Origin: Cytidiella melzeri
Taxonomy: Eukaryota; Basidiomycota; Agaricomycetes; Polyporales; Irpicaceae
Assembly (NCBI GenBank): GCA_022592445.1
Contig: JABYQR010000666.1
Coordinates: forward strand, 1-12,893
Reading direction: 5' to 3'
Length of the DNA stretch: 12,893 nt
Position numbers and translations under genes: made by a program
Part shown: piece by piece, positions 8,018 through 12,893 of the stretch
Layout of the letters: every line of letters begins with the position of its first letter
Position numbering within the stretch: position 1 is the first letter of the stretch
Notes under the pieces: model-generated
Told to the model about the DNA's origin: nothing
Databases searched by the model: none
The model's input: the letters and a program-made list of their open reading frames with translations, nothing else

Positions 8018-11000
8018 ATGGAACAGTTAGTGTCTCATTACACCCACTTCCCACCAAGCAATCTACTCAACATTGTATATGCATAGCCCCTCAGAGTACC
8101 TCGCCGACGCTTTCCCCGACTTAGGTGACATCGTCGAACCATTCCTGACCGATGACACCTATAGTCAGGACGACGTTCTTTGCGGCCTGACACAGGAACC
8201 TGGCGCTCGCGAGAATCACGTCGCAGCACTTAAGGCGCAGAGAATGTCCAGCATCAAGCTCTCACAGCTCGAACGCTGGTACACCACCCAAGCCGCCAAT
8301 AAGGCAATGCATTCGATGCATTCCTTGCAACAGGTTCAGATCGACGACCAGTACATGTTTCCTCACGACGAGCCTAGTCTCAGGTTTCAGGCAAATGACT
8401 CGTACCTCGACGCGCTGGTATTGGTTCCGAACACGTTCGGTCTCGACGCTCTCCTCCCTCGTCTTCCACCGGACGCAGGCTTCGCCCTTGAGTTGGATCT
8501 CCTTCGCAGAGCAAAGTCGTTCCGCTACAAGCATGGTAGACTTGGCTTCGCACCCAAGGACTCCATGCTGTACCTCGGGCGCTGCCGTCAGGAAGAGATC
8601 TGGCTCGTTTGGACAAGCGTCCTCCCAGTAAACGTTATTGGACAGCCAGACCGCACTACTCCACGCAAGGTTGACACAACACTTCCACACGACCTGTACA
8701 TCATCACGCTGATGTTTCTCGCGCTTACTATGCACGAGGCAGGTATTCAGGACATTGCCGTCAATGGTGCAAGGTACCCAGAGGACCTCCAAAGCATCGA
8801 CGCGGTTAAAAACAGCACAAATCTTCTGTAAGTCGAGCCTTTAAATTTGTCTGTTTATTCTCTTATTGGCCCCAAATGGCACTATGCATACCGGTTAGGT
8901 CTGCTCAAGCGCCCTCCCGATAGCAATACGGATTGCTATCGGGTTCACGCTTAGCCCCGGTTCACTCGTTCTCCCAATAACGAAATGTTTCGTTATCGGG
9001 GAAACGCCCGATAACGAAACATTTTGTTATCGGCACACCAGCCTTATTGGCTCAGTATGCAATATGAAAATCGCGCTATGTGCCCAGGCATGTCGCCCCC
9101 GATAACAGAACAAATCGCTATCGGGAGAACGAGTGAACCGGGGCTAAGCGTGAACCCGATAGCAATTCGTATTGCTATCGGGCCATGGCGTAATTCTGCC
9201 TACCTCAGGCATCACAACAGTGGTGGCAGAATACTATCAGGCTTGCATTGTTCTTCTTCGCCCCTTCTACCTCAATTTGATACTGCTCCTCAGCTAACAA
9301 TTACTTACCCATTCAGTAATCGTCTCAACGTTGCGCTTGGATACCAGGATCTGCGCAAACTTCATAATACTATACAGCGCCGCTTCGACTCATGGCTCGA
9401 CCAAGCACCCGCCTCATGGAAGAATATCATAGAAGGCCGTTATCCAATCGTTATCTCGGCGGCATGCGGTCAAAACTGGCATTTCCACGCAAACGTTCCC
9501 GATGCAAACAGCGAGTTCGCTTGGTGCGGAGATAGGGACTTCAGCGAAATCCGCTTCATGAGCGTAGCCTTCGCCACAGAACTCGCGTACGTTCCTCACT
9601 GCCACACGTACTCAGTAGCTAACATTCATCTTCCCATCACAATCTTTCAGAATCTATCGCTGCGAAAACTTCCAACCCATCCCAATCGACGACCTCATCG
9701 AACTCCAGATGTACGCTAACGATCAGCCAATCTACGACCACTGGGATCCAGAACTTCGCGAACAGGTCAACCTAGAACACTTCCCCCTCTATCACGAGGC
9801 TACAGGCGACGAAATACCTGTATACCGCACTAACGGTACCCGCCTCCATCGCCACTCCTTCAACATCATCCACGACGAAGACCCCTGCCCCTCCCTGTTC
9901 AACCTCCGCACAGTAAACGAATTCCTCCAAGGCTTCGCAGGAGAAGACGACATGGATGTAGACAACAATCTCGCTCCAACCGCCGCTGGCGTCCAGTTCT
10001 TCCCACAGGCTTTCCTCGGTTCCGTCGGCCACTACCAGGCAGAAAAACTTCCAGTCCCATTCTACCCAATCCTACGCAAAATATCTCGCACTATCGGTCT
10101 CAACAACAACAACAACAACTTCGACAACGATGCTCCAATCACTCAGCCCGTCATTGGCTGCTCCAGTCAAGCTTACAACACCGCTTTCCATCGCATCCGC
10201 TTCCGCACTTCTTCACACGACGCTCAGCTCGCTCAGGTAACCGCTTTCGGCGCGGCTCCATTCGCAACATCCACCAAGGAAAAAGAAAAGTCCGCAAAAC
10301 TCGCTCAGCGGCTAGAAGATTACGGCCTCCCTTTCACAAGGCTAAAGGCAAAACTCGCTGACGCTGCCCTCAACACAAACATTCGCTTGGAAAACGTCTA
10401 CCACGTCGACCTCGCAGCAATTCACGACAACTCCCGTACCGCTGAGTACGCTCCTTCAATGCCTCCCATTCACATGCCCTCCATCTCAACTCATCCCCTT
10501 ACTTCATCTAGGGGTCTCTTCAACCAACTCGTCCTCCCACTCTGCAACGCTTGGGGCCATCCCTCCGTTATAACAGAGCTCACAAAACATCTCGTCATCC
10601 TTCGTCCAGCCGTACTCATCTCTCTCCTCATCCCTGACATCCTGCATTTGCTCATCACATATTCTTACAGGCTTATCCAAACCTCTACCTCTGGACCTCT
10701 TATCCAATCGCTTCAGCCATGGAAGCCCTTTTCCGCCAAATGAGATCAGCCATTGCTGACATTCCACCACCAGGCGCACACCAGGACCTCGACGACGACG
10801 ACGAACACGCAAGAGCTCAACAAGCTGTTCTCGCAGATCTAAGCATGAAACATTGCTACCTCGTAGAGATGACCGCAATGCTCGAGCGCTGCGCAAACTA
10901 CGGTCAAACCGGCAACGTCCGCGTCATCACTCGCACTCTCATGGACTACTTCGGCCTCTCCGCCGTCATCCTCCGTGGCTCGTTGCCTTACCTCAACAAC

Positions 11001-12783
11001 CTCGTCAACTTTGGAATTCAGGATAAGCGCTCAGTCGTCGTTATTAATCTGACTCAGTGGCCTAGGGACAAGTTCAAGCAGCTCCTCACATCCGCCAGCG
11101 CCTCCATCCAGTTCCACTACGGACCAAAAATGTCGGAGGTAGGTACAATCCTCATTACAAACTTCTCCCAATGTGTCCGCAACACCACTTCGCTCGCTTT
11201 CCCTATAACGATTCGTTTTGCTATCGGGCAATGTAGCTTCTTGTCAACGCTGTCGCAGTGATTCCCGATAGCGAAACAACTGCTTATCGGGAAATCACTG
11301 CGACAACGTTGGCGAGAGGCTGCATTGCCCGATAGCAAAACGATTGCTTATCGGGGAAACACGAACTGCCACCTCGAGCCCAACCCATGCTCGCGTCGCC
11401 CGTCCCGATAGTGTTTCCTTCCACTATCGGGCATTTCCTGATTCTCATCCTAATACTAATTTCGCATTCTGTCTTCAGTACTATATCTCGGTGTTTCGCA
11501 TATACCACGCCTACTTGCACACAAACCCAGTGGACTATCCAAACTACACAAACAATCAACTCTTTCGATCAATCCTATCCATATTCGACGCCTGCGTCTC
11601 GCAGTTCATAGAAGACACCGTCAGCTTCGTCCACGACAGGCTCAAGCCTGAGCTCAAAAGGCAACGTCGGTCCCAAAGGCGCCCCATCCAGCAATTGGCA
11701 GAATTGCGCAACAAGCACCTCAAGATCTGGGTTGCAAGTCCAAACCCCCTCAGCCTCGCAGACGTAGAGGCAGGCTCTCACCTCACAGTCGCTGTTCGCG
11801 CAGACGGTCTCACAGACAAAGGCCTTCCTCTCGTCATCCTCGACAGGTATTCCTACACAGCAATGGCACAGGACTTCCTCAAGTTCGCAAAGACAACAAA
11901 CAACCGCGGAATGGCTCCTCCATTCACCTCAGGCCATCAGTCGCTGAAACTCCTCAGAGTCGCTTACGCAGTTGTAAAGGGCTCCCTCTCAAATCACAAC
12001 CAGGCAGTACGCGATAAAATGGTCATAGAGGCCATCAAGACAGTCCTCATCAAGCAACACGTCCACTTCATCCCATGGAGCCCAGACGCTAACGGTGTAG
12101 AACAGCCATCCAGAACAATCTCCCCCTCCGCCTGGCGCCTCGTAGAGGCAGACCTCACTGTCACAACTCCCGCCGCAACTCGCCCTCTTCTCATAGCTGA
12201 CAACTCCCCAGTCGGTCGCGCAAGGAACGCAATTACACTCGCACGCCGCACTTCAACAACTGCACCTTGGTCCGCCATCGGTATCAAAATGTCAAACTTC
12301 AAGGAAATAATCGGAAAGCGCTCCCGCCCGTCGGACTTGGCATACGCAGCTTCCGTCTTCCCTGAATCCACTAAAAACAAAGACAACAACGCTTGGGTCA
12401 AGCAACAGTACGATTGGACAATCGCAAACCTCGACATGTCAAAGCCCTCTCACCGTGTCATCCTTTACGCAGCTCGCATCTGCATCGCCACACTCCCTGA
12501 CATATTCATCGACGCAGATCACACTTTCCCAAAGAAAACCTCTTGGCACGAAGACGACGCCCTACAGGCTATGCGCAACGCTCCAATCCTCAACAAAGAC
12601 GACAGAAAGGGTCACAAAACCCTGATTTCGTCTTCACTCCAATCATCGCCATGGCCATCGCCTCCTCGAACCTGCTTCTCCACTCGGCACCACTTACGCA
12701 GTATCAGGCAATCTCAGCAGTTCTTGGTCAAAAAAGCACGGTACAACTCCACCCACTACTCCGCCCATCATAACACTTACTGA
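8018..12783 (+). CDS. Gene 2: large protein of unknown function, at least six exons, 3' end uncertain
   Basis: Proposed exons: 8018-8025, 8087-8827, 9317-9586, 9651-10611, 10671-11138 and 11479 onward. Phases agree at all five junctions (2, 2, 2, 0, 0). The 8-nt first exon gives MEH and joins through a 61-nt intron. An ATG at 8079 is the alternative start and would make the protein begin without splicing. The donor at 10612 (GTACTC) is the least certain; GTCATC at 10594 also keeps frame. The protein has at least about 1190 residues, mixed alpha/beta-looking and globular for most of its length. It has an Asn run near residue 490, an acidic DDDD stretch in exon 5 and a basic KRQRRSQRR patch in exon 6. 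I see no signal peptide, clear membrane segment, transposase triad or known domain. Two of its introns (489 and 340 nt) carry arrays D and E. The last exon reads to TGA at 12781, but codon composition suggests a change of frame near 12605 and possible continuation past the window. It follows gene 1 on the same strand, which suggests but does not prove a functional pair. Confidence 0.65.
8828..9316 (+). other. Intron 2 of gene 2, 489 nt, containing array D
   Basis: The donor GTAAGT at 8828 follows the second base of a codon. The acceptor TTCAG ends at 9316, with a CTAAC branch site near 9295, and the exon resumes so that CT plus T encodes Leu. The ORF upstream would stop immediately (TAA at 8829) if unspliced, and the downstream frame is different, so splicing is needed to continue the protein. 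Confidence 0.75.
8916..9182. repeat. Array D: five palindromic units, large inverted repeat with a 97-nt loop
   Basis: Units are at 8916-8943, 8973-9000, 9007-9034, 9098-9125 and 9155-9182. The outer two have a distinctive GCAAT/ATTGC stem and differ from being exact reverse complements at one position. The 29-bp spacer at 8944-8972 is the exact reverse complement of 9126-9154. Arms 8916-9000 and 9098-9182 (85 bp each) therefore pair, with about 7 mismatches, six of them in the inner units. The loop 9001-9097 holds the middle unit. Unit 8973 has lost the G of CCCG, and the unit at 9007 has lost the last G, so this array looks older or less homogenised than B and C. Confidence 0.93.
10101..10117 (+). 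repeat. CAA repeat coding for polyasparagine in gene 2
   Basis: A short run of AAC codons (CAACAAC...) within exon 4 encodes six consecutive Asn residues between two folded-looking segments. This is a typical low-complexity linker and a probable length-variable microsatellite. Confidence 0.85.
11139..11478 (+). other. Intron 5 of gene 2, 340 nt, containing array E
   Basis: The donor GTAGGT at 11139 falls between codons. The acceptor CTTCAG ends at 11478, with a TACTAAT branch-like site near 11453-11459, and the next exon resumes in phase 0 with TAC TAT ATC. About 62 nt at the 5' side and 47 nt at the 3' side lie outside the array. Confidence 0.75.
11201..11431. repeat. Array E: four diverged palindromic units in intron 5 of gene 2
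   Basis: Units are at 11201-11228, 11264-11291, 11328-11355 and 11404-11431. The first begins CCCTATA instead of CCCGATA. The second and third share a GCTTATC right arm, in which a T is bulged relative to the left arm. The spacer at 11229-11263 recurs inverted, with several mismatches, at 11292-11327, so the second unit is the axis of a decayed inverted repeat. The fourth unit has a different interior (GTGTTTCCTTCCAC) and an unrelated spacer. Confidence 0.9.
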
Positions 12784-12893
12784 CTCCGCTCCAAAGGTCA
12801 CAAGGGCGATTGCGCCGACTTACTCACTCGCTTCGGCCTCTGCACTCCGAGAAGACCATTCAAAGGTTCCCCAAAGGGAAGCTGGAAAATGAA
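12606..12893 (+). other. Unresolved 3' part of gene 2
   Basis: From 11479 to about 12605 one frame has clear coding character with many C-ending codons. After 12605 that frame gives a Ser/Pro-rich tail to TGA at 12781. A second frame (12606-12740) then looks more protein-like, with PDFVFTPIIAMA. It is followed by a candidate 64-nt intron 12741-12804 (donor GTACAA, CTGAC at about 12779-12783, AAG acceptor), which leads in phase 0 into a frame starting GDCADLL that stays open to the window end. No intron that I can find joins the first frame to the second, so either a one-base indel or an unmodelled splice lies near 12600-12620. Confidence 0.3.

Noticed and set aside
8916..9182. Inverted repeat as ends of a small DNA transposon (MITE)
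   Set aside because: No target-site duplication is evident beside 8916 and 9182, and the arms are built from the same 28-bp units and spacers as the array. A unit-level mobile origin remains possible but is not shown.
8018..12783. Gene 2 as a known fungal transposase (KDZ, CACTA/Plavaka, Crypton or Helitron type)
   Set aside because: I could not see a catalytic triad, tyrosine recombinase box, Rep or helicase motifs, or a cysteine cluster in the translated exons.

Overview
The window looks like nuclear DNA of a filamentous fungus, most likely a mushroom-type basidiomycete (Agaricomycetes). The grounds are intron-dense genes, many 42-64 nt introns with GT...AG ends and CTRAY-like branch sites 15-25 nt before the acceptor, pyrimidine-rich or CAA-rich leaders, and moderately high GC. 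There are no bacterial operon signals, tRNAs or rRNAs.

Two large genes lie head to tail on the + strand. Gene 1 (310-7316) can be assembled into 11 exons whose phases all agree, giving 5388 coding nt (1795 aa plus stop). Its N-terminal part carries what looks like a ParB/sulfiredoxin-fold domain (Gly-Gly-Gln-His-Arg motif). This is followed by long charged helical regions and a disordered Ser/Pro/Arg/Glu-rich C-terminal third with a basic nuclear-localisation-like patch. About 700 nt of pyrimidine-rich DNA separate it from gene 2 (8018 to at least 12600). Gene 2 has at least 6 exons, encodes at least about 1190 aa, and matches no family I recognise. Its 3' end is unresolved and may run off the window.

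The most striking content is five arrays of a 28-bp palindromic unit, CCCGATA-N14-TATCGGG: 30 complete copies plus one partial. Array A (1-148) lies upstream of gene 1. Array B (2914-3364) and array C (6339-6860) lie in two introns of gene 1. Array D (8916-9182) and array E (11201-11431) lie in two introns of gene 2. The four introns that hold arrays are 340-639 nt long; all the others are 42-64 nt and hold none. Each array has its own central sequence, spacer sequences and repeat period. The spacers themselves recur in inverted orientation, so whole introns are nested palindromes able to fold into long hairpins.

How the parts relate is inference. Two unusual neighbouring genes, one with a domain of the superfamily that includes ParB (which in bacteria binds palindromic parS sites), sit in a locus full of palindromes. 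This could be a self-recognising selfish element, or simply two host genes whose introns are hot spots for an expanding palindromic repeat. The sequence alone does not decide between these.
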